Origin: Bacteroidota bacterium
Lineage (GTDB): Bacteria > Bacteroidota > Bacteroidia > Chitinophagales > Chitinophagaceae
Length of the DNA: 64,000 nt
Assembly: GCA_024640255.1 (NCBI GenBank)
Contig: JAHEFI010000012.1
Coordinates: forward strand, 1-64,000
Direction of reading: 5' to 3'
Numbering within the stretch: the first letter of the stretch is position 1; each line of letters begins with the position of its first letter. Both the position numbers and the translations under genes were made by a program. The notes under the pieces were generated by a model. That model saw nothing but the letters and a program-made list of their open reading frames with translations. It searched no databases and was not told the origin of the DNA. Positions 41,014 through 49,043 of the stretch are shown here, in pieces.

Positions 41014-41955
41014 TTACCTGCTGTCTTTAGCGCTTTTTTGTAATTCTAAAGAGGTCTTATATCTTACCAATGCCTTAGTAATGGCTTCGCAAATTTGATT
41101 TTGCCCCACTTCACTATTTAAATAGTCTTCTTCTTGTGGATTAGAGATAAAGCCAGTTTCAATTAACACTGCAGGCATTTTTACTGCGGCCAATACCCAA
41201 ATACCTTTTTGATCTCTTTGCCTAGCTTCACGGCTATTTCTACCAGATTTTTGAAATTCATCTTCAATAGTTAGAGCCAAGCTAGCTGCTCTTTGAAAAT
41301 ATTGTTGGGTTAATAAACTAGCCATCATTGAACGGGTAGGGTCATCTTCATTTAATTTCTTAATCTGTGATTCAGAAACAGAATCTAGTTTTTCGACTAA
41401 TTCATCTACCATATCTTCTGCAACCCCTTTTCTTTGCTCGGTTTTACCCACACCATAAATATAAGTTTCTGTTCCAAAGGCAGTACTAGGCAAATAGGTG
41501 GTTTTGTACTCAGGAACTTCTCTGGTTACTTTTTTCTTCTTACCCTTTTTCTTTACTGTATAGGTCTTTGTGGTGTATCCAACTATTTCTCTTACTTTTT
41601 TACCCTGTGCGGAATTGGTATGTATACACACAAAAAGGTCACCTTTCATTTGGTTAGCTATTTCTGCTTTCTCCACTACAGAATTATAAATATCTGTTCT
41701 TCTTGTCATCATTACTTCTACATCAGGTAATGCTTCTTTGATATATTGCTCCAACTTTAATGAAATGGCTAGTGAAACAGCCGCTTCGGTAGAGTATTTC
41801 CCATATGATCCCGGATCTGTTCCACCATGGCCTGGATCTATGACAATTCTATTAAGGCTTTTGGTTTGAGCTTGAGTGCTGTTTTGGGTAAATAAAATGC
41901 TTAAAAAGGCAATAATTACAATACGAAATGCTAAAATCAGTCTATTTTGCTTCAT
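41014..41955 (-). CDS. N-acetylmuramoyl-L-alanine amidase (Amidase_3)
   Basis: A 313-aa exported zinc amidase that cuts peptides from peptidoglycan. The signal peptide is about 1-30. The zinc motifs are VIDPGHGGTDPG (first His), the Glu in YSTEAAVSL, and FVCIHTNSA; the catalytic Glu is in VLIETGFISN. An insert of about 45 residues (about 140-185, Lys-rich) in the middle is common in AmiC-type amidases, where a regulatory helix blocks the active site. The divergent lptD start region overlaps its promoter side. Confidence 0.92.
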   Translation of the reverse strand: MKQNRLILAFRIVIIAFLSILFTQNSTQAQTKSLNRIVIDPGHGGTDPGSYGKYSTEAAVSLAISLKLEQYIKEALPDVEVMMTRRTDIYNSVVEKAEIANQMKGDLFVCIHTNSAQGKKVREIVGYTTKTYTVKKKGKKKKVTREVPEYKTTYLPSTAFGTETYIYGVGKTEQRKGVAEDMVDELVEKLDSVSESQIKKLNEDDPTRSMMASLLTQQYFQRAASLALTIEDEFQKSGRNSREARQRDQKGIWVLAAVKMPAVLIETGFISNPQEEDYLNSEVGQNQICEAITKALVRYKTSLELQKSAKDSR

Positions 41956-41982
41956 AATCAGTTGCTTAACGCTGTTTTACTT

Positions 41983-41990
41983 TATTTTTG
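41983..41990 (+). promoter_or_regulatory. Putative -7 element (TATTTTTG) of lptD
   Basis: TAnnTTTG match followed by cagc. It places the transcript start near 41996, so the reading frame upstream of this, back to 41876, is not translated from this promoter. Confidence 0.5.
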
Positions 41991-42034
41991 CAGCAGTGAT
42001 ACATCTAGGATACAAATCTAACGTAAAAAACACC

Positions 42035-44629
42035 TTGAATATTGTTAAAAAACCCATTTTGATGGTATTAACAAGCTGTTTTTGTATTGTATTACAATCA
42101 GTTGCACAAAACCTTCCTAAAATCCCTTCCAAAGACAGTATTGTCATTAAAAAAGACACCAATCTAAGAATATCGAAAGATACCATGGATGCCCCTGTTA
42201 GTTATAACGCATCTGACTCAGGAGTTATGGATTTAAAAACCAAAGTCTTCTATTTATTTGGAAGTGCTAAAACAGTTTATAAAAGTTCTCAATTAGAGGC
42301 TGCGAATATTGTGTACGATCAACAAAGTCAAAACATTAAAGCTTTTGGCTCCAAAGACACTTCAGGCAATCCTTTAAGCAACCCAAAATTTACTGAGAAA
42401 GATATAGTTAGTTATAATGACTCCATCTATTTTAATATGAAAACGGGTAAAGGTTTAACCAAGAATACCAATTTTCAACAAGGGGAGATATTCATTAATG
42501 CGACTGCGATGAAAAAAGTAAGTAAAGATGATGCTTATGCTTACAGAGCAAGATTTACTACTTGTAATCTAGATGAACCTCATTTTGCATTTAGAACCAA
42601 TAAAATGAAAATCGTCACCGATAAGATTGGTGTGTCTGGCCCAACCTTTCCAGAGTTTGAAGGGGTTCCCTTTCCTATAGGTATTCCATTTGGTATATTT
42701 CCTTTGACAAAAGGAAGGCATTCTGGAATGATGGCTCCAGCATTTACTAGTAGTGAAGATTTTGGTTTGGGTTTTGAAGGATTAGGGTATTATAAAGTGA
42801 TTAATGAACACTTTGATGCCACTTTAAGAGGTAATATTTATTCTTATGGTGGATGGAATGCCAATTTGAATAGTAAGTATATTTTAAGATATAAATATTT
42901 GGGTAATTTTAATTTATCAGTACAGAATACAAGAGCATTAAATAGAAACACTTCCATTGCTGATGAATTTACTGGCGGAAGAACCTATATGATTAACTGG
43001 TCGCATTCAATGGATTCAAGAGCAAGGCCAGGAACAACTTTCTCTGCCAATGTTAATTTTGGTAGCACCAAGTATAATAGAAACTTATTAAATAATCCGT
43101 ATCAGAATTTCCAAAACCAAATTAGCTCATCAATTAGTTATAATAAGTCTTGGAATAATAAATATAATTTATCTGTTAACTTAAATCATAGCCAAAACAA
43201 TAATTTAGGTTTGGTTAATTTACAATTACCTAATATCAATTTTAATGCATTAACCATTTATCCTTTTCAAAGTAAGGATCAAATAGGATCTGGTAAATGG
43301 TATGAGAAAATTGGAATAGGCTATAATGGTAGTTTTCAAAACCAATTGTCTTTTTATGATTCGGCATTCAATATGCAAAAATTATTGGATACACTACAGT
43401 GGGGTGCTATGCACTCTATTCCTATTAACGTATCTCTTCCATCCTTAGGACCAGTTACCATTACGCCGGGTGTAAGTTTTGAAGAAAAATGGTTTGGACA
43501 AGAAATCATTAAGTCTTGGAATGCTTCTACCAGAAAAGTTGATACTTTAATTAATAGAGGATTTTACAGAGCGCCTAAAGTAAGTTTTGGGGTAGGTACA
43601 GCTTCAAGAATTTTTGGAACTTATAAATTTAAAAATAGTAATATCAAGGCTATTAGACATGAAATTAGACCCAATGTATCTGTGAATTACACTCCAGATT
43701 TAGCTTCTAGTTATCATTATACTTCTCAAATTGACACAACTGGTAGAAGATACCGCTTCTCTAAATTTGATGGAGGAGCATTAGGTTCTGCCTATTCTGA
43801 AGGTGCTTTTGGTGGTATGAGTTTTGGTATTGACAACTTATTGGAAATGAAAGTTAAAGACAAAACAGATACTAGTGCTGATGCCTTTAAAAAAGTAAAA
43901 TTGATAGATGGATTTGGGTTTACATCTAGCTATAATATTTTGGCGGATAGTTTTGCTTTAGGGAATTTTAATTTTTATGCTAGAACAACATTGTTCAATA
44001 AGTTGAATATTAGTTCTACCTTTTCTTTAGACCCTTATGCGTCCGATAAACAAGGATTCAGAGTAAATAGATATGATGTAGATTTTAATAAATTAAAATT
44101 TGGCCATATTACTAATGGAGGTGTTTCTTTTTCAACATCTTTCAAGAGTAAAGAAAAGAAAGAAGGTGCAGCTAGTTCAAAAGAAAAGAATATCCCTATA
44201 GATCCTTTCTTAACACCTGATGAACAACAAAGACAATTACAATATGTAAAGGCCAATCCATCTGAATTCACCGATTTTGATATTCCTTGGACTTTGACAG
44301 TGTCTTATTCATTTCAATTTAATAGAATCATGAAACCAGATTATTCAGGATTCAAAACGCAAACCTATTCTACTTTAAATTTTAACGGAGATTTTAGTTT
44401 GACACCTAAATGGAAAATAGGAGGTACTGGCTATATTGATGTAGCAAAAGCCAATATTCAACAACTAAGTATGTTTATAACAAGGGAAATGCATTGCTGG
44501 CAATTGGCTATTAATGTTACCCCAATTGGCATATATAGATCTTTTAGTATTACTGTAAATCCTAAATCAGGAATTTTAAGAGACCTTAGAATAAATAGAA
44601 GTAGAACTTTCTCTTCGGCTACTTATTAG
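42035..44629 (+). CDS. lptD: LPS-assembly protein LptD (OstA family outer-membrane barrel)
   Basis: This is the outer-membrane translocon that inserts LPS into the outer leaflet. After the signal peptide, an N-terminal LptA-like jellyroll (VMDLKTKVFYLFGSAKTVYKS) leads to the barrel domain (FPIGIPFGIFPLTKGRHSGMMAP, shown as GIPFGIFPLTKGRHSG; then many aromatic strands). About 864 aa. The start is uncertain: TTG at 42035 gives a signal peptide with a basic N-region (NIVKKPILMVLTSC...VAQ), while ATG at 42062 gives a short uncharged one. The open frame extends back to 41876 but crosses the promoter. The last 11 nt overlap plsC. Confidence 0.88.
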   Translation: MNIVKKPILMVLTSCFCIVLQSVAQNLPKIPSKDSIVIKKDTNLRISKDTMDAPVSYNASDSGVMDLKTKVFYLFGSAKTVYKSSQLEAANIVYDQQSQNIKAFGSKDTSGNPLSNPKFTEKDIVSYNDSIYFNMKTGKGLTKNTNFQQGEIFINATAMKKVSKDDAYAYRARFTTCNLDEPHFAFRTNKMKIVTDKIGVSGPTFPEFEGVPFPIGIPFGIFPLTKGRHSGMMAPAFTSSEDFGLGFEGLGYYKVINEHFDATLRGNIYSYGGWNANLNSKYILRYKYLGNFNLSVQNTRALNRNTSIADEFTGGRTYMINWSHSMDSRARPGTTFSANVNFGSTKYNRNLLNNPYQNFQNQISSSISYNKSWNNKYNLSVNLNHSQNNNLGLVNLQLPNINFNALTIYPFQSKDQIGSGKWYEKIGIGYNGSFQNQLSFYDSAFNMQKLLDTLQWGAMHSIPINVSLPSLGPVTITPGVSFEEKWFGQEIIKSWNASTRKVDTLINRGFYRAPKVSFGVGTASRIFGTYKFKNSNIKAIRHEIRPNVSVNYTPDLASSYHYTSQIDTTGRRYRFSKFDGGALGSAYSEGAFGGMSFGIDNLLEMKVKDKTDTSADAFKKVKLIDGFGFTSSYNILADSFALGNFNFYARTTLFNKLNISSTFSLDPYASDKQGFRVNRYDVDFNKLKFGHITNGGVSFSTSFKSKEKKEGAASSKEKNIPIDPFLTPDEQQRQLQYVKANPSEFTDFDIPWTLTVSYSFQFNRIMKPDYSGFKTQTYSTLNFNGDFSLTPKWKIGGTGYIDVAKANIQQLSMFITREMHCWQLAINVTPIGIYRSFSITVNPKSGILRDLRINRSRTFSSATY

Positions 44630-45353
44630 CCAAATAATGAGCTGCCATAATATCGTATACCTTATTCTTTAAACTATCTATGGTATGTCCTTCTGGATAG
44701 ATAGCAGGTAATATATCCATTTGTATTTTACCAGGTGTAAAATACATGGCTGGTTTCGCAGGAAGAATTTTCTTGGTATTTAATAAAACAACAGGTATGA
44801 TGGGTTTATTGGTGTCTATAGCTAATTTGAAAGCACCACTATGAAAAGATTTTAATGGCTCTGATGTTCTATTTCTTGTGCCCTCTGGGTATATCAACAT
44901 ATCAAGCCCAGTGGCTAACACTTCTTTCATGTCTTCTATACTCTTTCTTCTACTTTTTTCATCTTTTCTATCAACTAATACTGTACCAAAAGTATAGATT
45001 AAACCAAAAATGGGAATTTTAGAAAATGATTTTTTTGCAATGGTTTTATTGGCTCTAGGTAAAAAAGGAAAACTAACTGGAATATCAATTAAACTATTAT
45101 GATTACATACGATTATCGCATTAGTAGTGTCATCGAAATTTTCCTTACCCGTTATAGAGAATCTGCAACCAGAAAGCAATAAGAATAAGCCCATCCATAA
45201 TTTAGATATTTGACGGTGCCATCTAGTTTTTTGTGGTTCAGGTAAGACATAACAAATTAAATAAAACCAAATAAACAAAAACATAGTACTTGCAAATACT
45301 AATAAGGCCCAAAATGCTAATATTCTTGCTACTATAGATTTAATTAATTTCAT
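44619..45353 (-). CDS. plsC: 1-acyl-sn-glycerol-3-phosphate acyltransferase
   Basis: A 244-aa membrane-associated enzyme that makes phosphatidic acid from lysophosphatidic acid. One or two N-terminal helices (about 7-35) are followed by the acyltransferase motifs CNHNSLIDIP (NHxxxxD), LVDRKD, YPEGTRNRT (EGTR) and PIIPVVLLNT. Such enzymes can also act in ornithine-lipid synthesis. It converges on lptD with an 11-nt overlap. A TAnnTTTG box ends 5 nt before its ATG. Confidence 0.9.
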   Translation of the reverse strand: MKLIKSIVARILAFWALLVFASTMFLFIWFYLICYVLPEPQKTRWHRQISKLWMGLFLLLSGCRFSITGKENFDDTTNAIIVCNHNSLIDIPVSFPFLPRANKTIAKKSFSKIPIFGLIYTFGTVLVDRKDEKSRRKSIEDMKEVLATGLDMLIYPEGTRNRTSEPLKSFHSGAFKLAIDTNKPIIPVVLLNTKKILPAKPAMYFTPGKIQMDILPAIYPEGHTIDSLKNKVYDIMAAHYLANK

Positions 45354-45358
45354 GTATG

Positions 45359-45366
45359 CAAATATA
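45359..45366 (-). promoter_or_regulatory. Putative -7 element of plsC
   Basis: Minus-strand TATATTTG, 5 nt before the ATG at 45353, a further near-leaderless arrangement. Confidence 0.45.
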
Positions 45367-45376
45367 GGGCAAAGCT

Positions 45377-46048
45377 TTAAAGTGCCCAGTTTATAGGTGT
45401 TTTGTTATGGGATACTAAATAATCATTAGTGGCACTAAAATGCTTGCATCCAAAAAAACCATTATAAGCACTTAGAGGAGACGGGTGAGCTGCTTTTAAT
45501 ATTTTATGTTTGGTGCCGTCAATTAAAACTTGTTTTTGAATGGCAAAGTTTCCCCATAAAATAAATACCAGTCTAGTTTTTTCATTAGACAGTAGTTTTA
45601 TCACATCATCTGTAAAATTCATCCAACCTATTTTAGAATGACTAGCGGGTTCATTTTCTCTCACTGTCATAACTGCATTTAACAATAAAACCCCTTGTTT
45701 GGCCCATGGAGTGAGATTGCCTGTGCTTGGTATAGTAGTGCCTGTATCTGTTTTTAATTCTTTATATATATTTTGTAAAGAAGGGGGGATCTTCATGCCA
45801 TCAGGTACTGAAAAGCTTAATCCCATGGCTTGTCCAGGATTATGATATGGGTCTTGTCCAAGAATCACCACTTTGACGTCTTCATAGTTGGTTTGTTCAA
45901 AAGCGTTAAAGATGAGTGAACCTTTTGGATAAATTGTTTTATGTAAAGCTTTTTCTGTTTTAAGATGCGCTGCAATTTGAGAAAAATAGGGCTTTTCAAA
46001 AAGCGGGGTTAATGCATCTTTCCAACTAGGAGCTATTTGTACATTCAT
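45377..46048 (-). CDS. ung: Uracil-DNA glycosylase
   Basis: A 223-aa family 1 UDG that removes uracil from DNA in base-excision repair. The catalytic motif is GQDPYHNPGQAMGLSFSVP, and the DNA-intercalation motif is HPSPLSAYNGFFGC. LLLNAVMTVRENEPASH is also conserved. Normal length. The ATG at 46048 is 1 nt from the stop of the upstream isoprenoid-fold gene, so the two are translated from one mRNA. Confidence 0.97.
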   Translation of the reverse strand: MNVQIAPSWKDALTPLFEKPYFSQIAAHLKTEKALHKTIYPKGSLIFNAFEQTNYEDVKVVILGQDPYHNPGQAMGLSFSVPDGMKIPPSLQNIYKELKTDTGTTIPSTGNLTPWAKQGVLLLNAVMTVRENEPASHSKIGWMNFTDDVIKLLSNEKTRLVFILWGNFAIQKQVLIDGTKHKILKAAHPSPLSAYNGFFGCKHFSATNDYLVSHNKTPINWAL

Positions 46049-46049
46049 C

Positions 46050-47033
46050 TTAGTTGTTTTTATATACTTTATAGGCTTCTTGAATTAACTTAAGTCTATT
46101 AATGGGTTTTTCCATATCAATGATTAAGTCTTTTCTAGGGATGGTTTTTAAATTAGGTAGCCCCTTATATTGGTTATTTATCTTCCATAAGTTTTTGATA
46201 GCTAAAAAACCAAATGCTGGTATGGCGCTTAATTTGATTTTTAGGGTCTTGATTTTATGTTGGTCAAATGGCAAATTAGAAAGTCCTTCAAAAAACTTAG
46301 TCACTAAATTTTTATACAATAATTCAATGTCTTCTATATTCTTAATAGAATTGGGTAGGGTACAGATACCTTCTTGAAGATCTTTGTGGATATCATATAG
46401 GTCATTGGTTAATTGAATAATCCCGCCTAATTGATACCAAGCTTCATTTAATTCATTTGACAAAGGAAGGTCAATATAATGCCTGCACATTAATAAGCTA
46501 TATCCGCCTTTTCTTAATGTAATATCTAAAATTTCTTCCTTACTACTATTTAGATCAAATTGTTTTAAAGAGTCTTTCTGAGCTTGATGAACTTTTGATA
46601 AGGTTGCTTTGTATTCAGTGATGTTCTTGACCCTTTTTAGCAGGTTTAAATGAATGTCAACTAAAAGTTTAGTTTCAAAAATTGCAGCATTGGCATTAAT
46701 GGGATCATCGAAAAGCTCATCTAATTCTTTTTCGCTTATCAGTTTCTGGTCAATGATATCATCGTAAAGTCCTGTTAAGATAAAATAATATTTATTCGAA
46801 GTTCTTTCAAAATGATTGGTATCTCTTCCCATTAAATTAGCAAATGGATCATTGATAAATACCTGCTGAACTCCTTGAAATCTAGCCGCTTTCTTTATGG
46901 CTGATTTTTCAAAAACGCCATGGTAATCGTTTTCTAATGCTCCAATAATTGCAACAGTTTCTTCTGCAGACTTTGTTAAACTAAAAGCTGCTTTAAAGAC
47001 TTGTGCAATATTATGGTAGACAAACTGAAACAT
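46050..47033 (-). CDS. Class 1 isoprenoid-synthase-like protein
   Basis: A 327-aa all-helical soluble protein. It carries the two metal-binding motifs of class 1 isoprenoid synthases: DDIID (91-95, in LTGLYDDIIDQ) and NDLYDIHKD (210-218), which resembles the NSE motif. The spacing of about 115 residues fits the fold. Overall similarity to squalene/phytoene synthases or terpene cyclases is weak, so the substrate and product are unknown. It is immediately upstream of ung, with 1 nt between them. No carotenoid or other terpene genes are adjacent. Confidence 0.6.
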   Translation of the reverse strand: MFQFVYHNIAQVFKAAFSLTKSAEETVAIIGALENDYHGVFEKSAIKKAARFQGVQQVFINDPFANLMGRDTNHFERTSNKYYFILTGLYDDIIDQKLISEKELDELFDDPINANAAIFETKLLVDIHLNLLKRVKNITEYKATLSKVHQAQKDSLKQFDLNSSKEEILDITLRKGGYSLLMCRHYIDLPLSNELNEAWYQLGGIIQLTNDLYDIHKDLQEGICTLPNSIKNIEDIELLYKNLVTKFFEGLSNLPFDQHKIKTLKIKLSAIPAFGFLAIKNLWKINNQYKGLPNLKTIPRKDLIIDMEKPINRLKLIQEAYKVYKNN

Positions 47034-47092
47034 TGGGCCTAAATTAAATCAAATAATTGATTCCTTCAGGTCTATTTAAAAGTAAATATTTC

Positions 47093-47830
47093 TTAAAGTT
47101 TGTTATAGTTGTTAATAAAGTTGATAAAATCTTTTTCGGATCTTAATTTTTTATTTTTAGAAGTATAATTGGAGATAAATTCTTTATTAGGTAATAAATT
47201 AAATATTTCTTCTTGGTCTAATTTCTTAAGTAGAACCACGCTATTTTCTGCTTTAATGTAGTAGATACTGAAAGGGGAGAACTTATTTACTTTAATAGTG
47301 CCAAAAAGTGAATCTTTTTGCACTACATGATTAATATATTGTTTTAATAACTGAATTTTTCCATCATTCAATACTTCCACAAATTGATAGGGGGCTAAAT
47401 TGTTTTTTGTACCTATAAAACCTTTCTCAATAGTTGTTGTAGTATTGTCATCATTTTGAATAACTACTTTTTTAATGATGGATTTATCTGCAACTAATTC
47501 TTTTTCTTGGGGATCTAAATAATGAATCTGATCTGCATTGGTATTGTACTTTACTTTTACTTGACCAATTTTTTTATTACCGATATCAAATATGGTAGCT
47601 AATTTCCATTCGTCTAATAAAAAAGGAGAACCTCCGATATCAGTATATCTTAAACTACTTGCTTTTCCATCTCTATCCATTACTCCGTATGGATCAATGT
47701 TCAAACTTAAATTAGCAGTTTTTAAACTCATTGCTTCTGAAGCACCAGAAGCAGCACTGTTTAATCCTTGTTGCGCAAATGAATATATACTTAAACAGAT
47801 TGAAAAGAGGATGAAATAGATCTTTTTCAT
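47093..47830 (-). CDS. Exported protein of unknown function
   Basis: A 245-aa protein with a signal peptide (MKKIYFILFSICLSIYSFAQ). The mature part has LSLNIDPYGVMDRDGK and a regular strand pattern (IFDIGNKKIGQVKVKYNT, shown only as a site; QFVEVLNDGKIQLLKQYI), ending in a Lys/Asn-rich helix. I recognise no family. It is probably periplasmic or outer-membrane associated. The next gene downstream is the isoprenoid-fold gene, 59 nt away. Confidence 0.7.
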   Translation of the reverse strand: MKKIYFILFSICLSIYSFAQQGLNSAASGASEAMSLKTANLSLNIDPYGVMDRDGKASSLRYTDIGGSPFLLDEWKLATIFDIGNKKIGQVKVKYNTNADQIHYLDPQEKELVADKSIIKKVVIQNDDNTTTTIEKGFIGTKNNLAPYQFVEVLNDGKIQLLKQYINHVVQKDSLFGTIKVNKFSPFSIYYIKAENSVVLLKKLDQEEIFNLLPNKEFISNYTSKNKKLRSEKDFINFINNYNKL

Positions 47831-47884
47831 TGAATTCCTTTTCTCGAAAGTACGAAAAGGATAGCAAAGGGTTTCCGATTTTAG

Positions 47885-47980
47885 ATGGGTAGTTTCCTCC
47901 CCCTATAGTGGGATGGGTGGCTTCCTCCCCCTGTAGTGGGATGGGTGGCTTCCTCCCCCTGTAGTGGGATGGGTGGCTTC
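47885..47980. repeat. 28-bp minisatellite, about 3.4 copies
   Basis: Tandem copies start at 47885, 47913, 47941 and (partial, 12 bp) 47969. The unit runs from ATGGGTGGCTTCCTCCCC to CTGTAGTGGG, 28 bp. The second and third copies are identical, and the first differs at four positions. It is intergenic and GC-rich, unlike its AT-rich surroundings. It runs directly into the first hairpin of the structured element. Confidence 0.92.
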
Positions 47981-48118
47981 GTTTCACTTCGCCACCATCC
48001 TGAGACCTCAAGTTTACCCAAAGCCTTTACAACCAATCGCGATGCGATTGGTTGGGCTTTTTTAATACTCACTTGCTTACAAGAGCGAGCTCTTGACGCA
48101 GTTCGTATTAAAAAAGCC
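47972..48118. repeat. Structured multi-hairpin element, copy 2 (beside tRNA-Arg)
   Basis: Parts in order: hairpin GGTGGC/GCCACC (47972-47996) with a 13-nt loop TTCGTTTCACTTC; TTTACCCAAAGCCTTT; a perfect 11-bp hairpin CAACCAATCGC-GAT-GCGATTGGTTG (48030-48054) flanked by AAAGCC/GGCTTT, a plus-strand terminator; hairpin CAAGAG-CGAG-CTCTTG (48080-48095); then ATTAAAAAA. The outer TTTTTTAATAC and GTATTAAAAAA are inverted repeats. The order and loop sequences match copy 1 at 21402-21600, while the stems differ by compensatory changes. Confidence 0.75.
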
Positions 48119-48141
48119 TGTCACTCTTGTGACAGGCTTTG
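48108..48141 (-). terminator. Terminator of tRNA-Arg
   Basis: On the minus strand GCCTGTCAC pairs with GTGACAGGC around a 4-nt loop, followed by TTTTTTAA. It is the homolog of the tRNA-Leu terminator at 21594-21624. Confidence 0.88.
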
Positions 48142-48215
48142 TGATTCGGATTGGATTCGAACCAATGACCTACTGCTTAGAAGGCAGTTGCTCTATCCAG
48201 CTGAGCTACCGAACC
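48142..48215 (-). tRNA. tRNA-Arg (anticodon TCT)
   Basis: A 74-nt tRNA on the minus strand. The acceptor stem is GGTTCGG/CCGAATC with discriminator A; the anticodon stem is ACTGC/GCAGT with loop CTTCTAA (anticodon TCT, reads AGA/AGG). The T-loop is TTCGAAT. CCA is not encoded. Confidence 0.97.
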
Positions 48216-48283
48216 AGGAGCTTCCAATTGGAGGTGCAAAATAAAGATAATTTGGCCTTAATTCAAAGAAAAAGAGCTTTAAA

Positions 48284-49009
48284 TCAGTCAGTTGCCATTA
48301 AATCCCTAATCACCACACTAGCTGCCGTGCATCCAAACATAGCTGGCATATAGCTTAAAGTGCCAATGATCGACTTTTTTGGGTAGGCTTTCTCTGTTAC
48401 AATGATTTTATCTTGATCTGCTTTTTCAGGGCTAAATACCACTTTTAAGCCTTTTTTGATACCTAAATTTTGCAAACGCTTCCTAACATATCTAGCTAGG
48501 TTGCAAATTTTTGTTTTAGATATATCTGTTACTTGAATTTGAGAAGGATCGACTTTGCCGCCAGCACCCATTGAACTAACTATAGGTATTTTTCTATCCA
48601 AACAGCCTTTTATCAAAAATACTTTAGCAGATAAAGTGTCTATACAATCCACCACATAATCCCATTGAGCACTTTCTAATAAATTTTTTGTGATATCGTC
48701 TTTGATAAAAATTTCATTCACAGTGAGGTCTAATTCAGGATTGATATCTTTTAATCGCTGTGCCAAAACCTGGGCCTTGGGTAATCCAGCTGTTGAATGC
48801 AATGCAGGAATTTGTCTATTAATATTGCTTTTATCAACTGTATCATTGTCCACAATGGTTATTTTTCCTACTCCAGCTCTAACAATCATTTCGGCACAAA
48901 TACCACCAACACCTCCAAGACCAATAACCAAAACATTTTTATTCATCAATTTGGTTACTGCTTCGTCACCTAACATTAATTGCGTTCTACTCATCCAATA
49001 AGGGATCAT
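48284..49009 (-). CDS. tcdA: tRNA threonylcarbamoyladenosine dehydratase TcdA
   Basis: A 241-aa ThiF/E1-like adenylating enzyme (VLVIGLGGVGGICAEMIVRAG for ATP; DNDTVDKSNINRQ; VVDCIDTLSAKV). The lack of a C-terminal ubiquitin-loading domain and the match to CsdL/TcdA indicate ATP-dependent cyclisation of t6A37 to ct6A in tRNA. The t6A enzyme TsaD is encoded at 28046. It is divergent from the BNR-protein gene, with a 34-nt gap. Confidence 0.9.
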   Translation of the reverse strand: MIPYWMSRTQLMLGDEAVTKLMNKNVLVIGLGGVGGICAEMIVRAGVGKITIVDNDTVDKSNINRQIPALHSTAGLPKAQVLAQRLKDINPELDLTVNEIFIKDDITKNLLESAQWDYVVDCIDTLSAKVFLIKGCLDRKIPIVSSMGAGGKVDPSQIQVTDISKTKICNLARYVRKRLQNLGIKKGLKVVFSPEKADQDKIIVTEKAYPKKSIIGTLSYMPAMFGCTAASVVIRDLMATD

Positions 49010-49043
49010 ATTGTATATTTAGGGTGCAAAAATCAATAAAGCT

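Noticed and set aside
41876..42034. N-terminal extension of LptD back to ATG 41876
   Set aside because: It overlaps the divergent amidase gene and crosses a TAnnTTTG promoter; the signal peptide begins later.
47885..47980. Possible CRISPR array (28-bp repeats)
   Set aside because: The copies are directly adjacent with no spacers, and there are no cas genes in the window.
47712..48244. Several short overlapping open frames, some with repeated Gly/His/Pro-rich peptides
   Set aside because: They are translations of the minisatellite, the hairpin element and tRNA-Arg in various frames; none has a start context or a family match.
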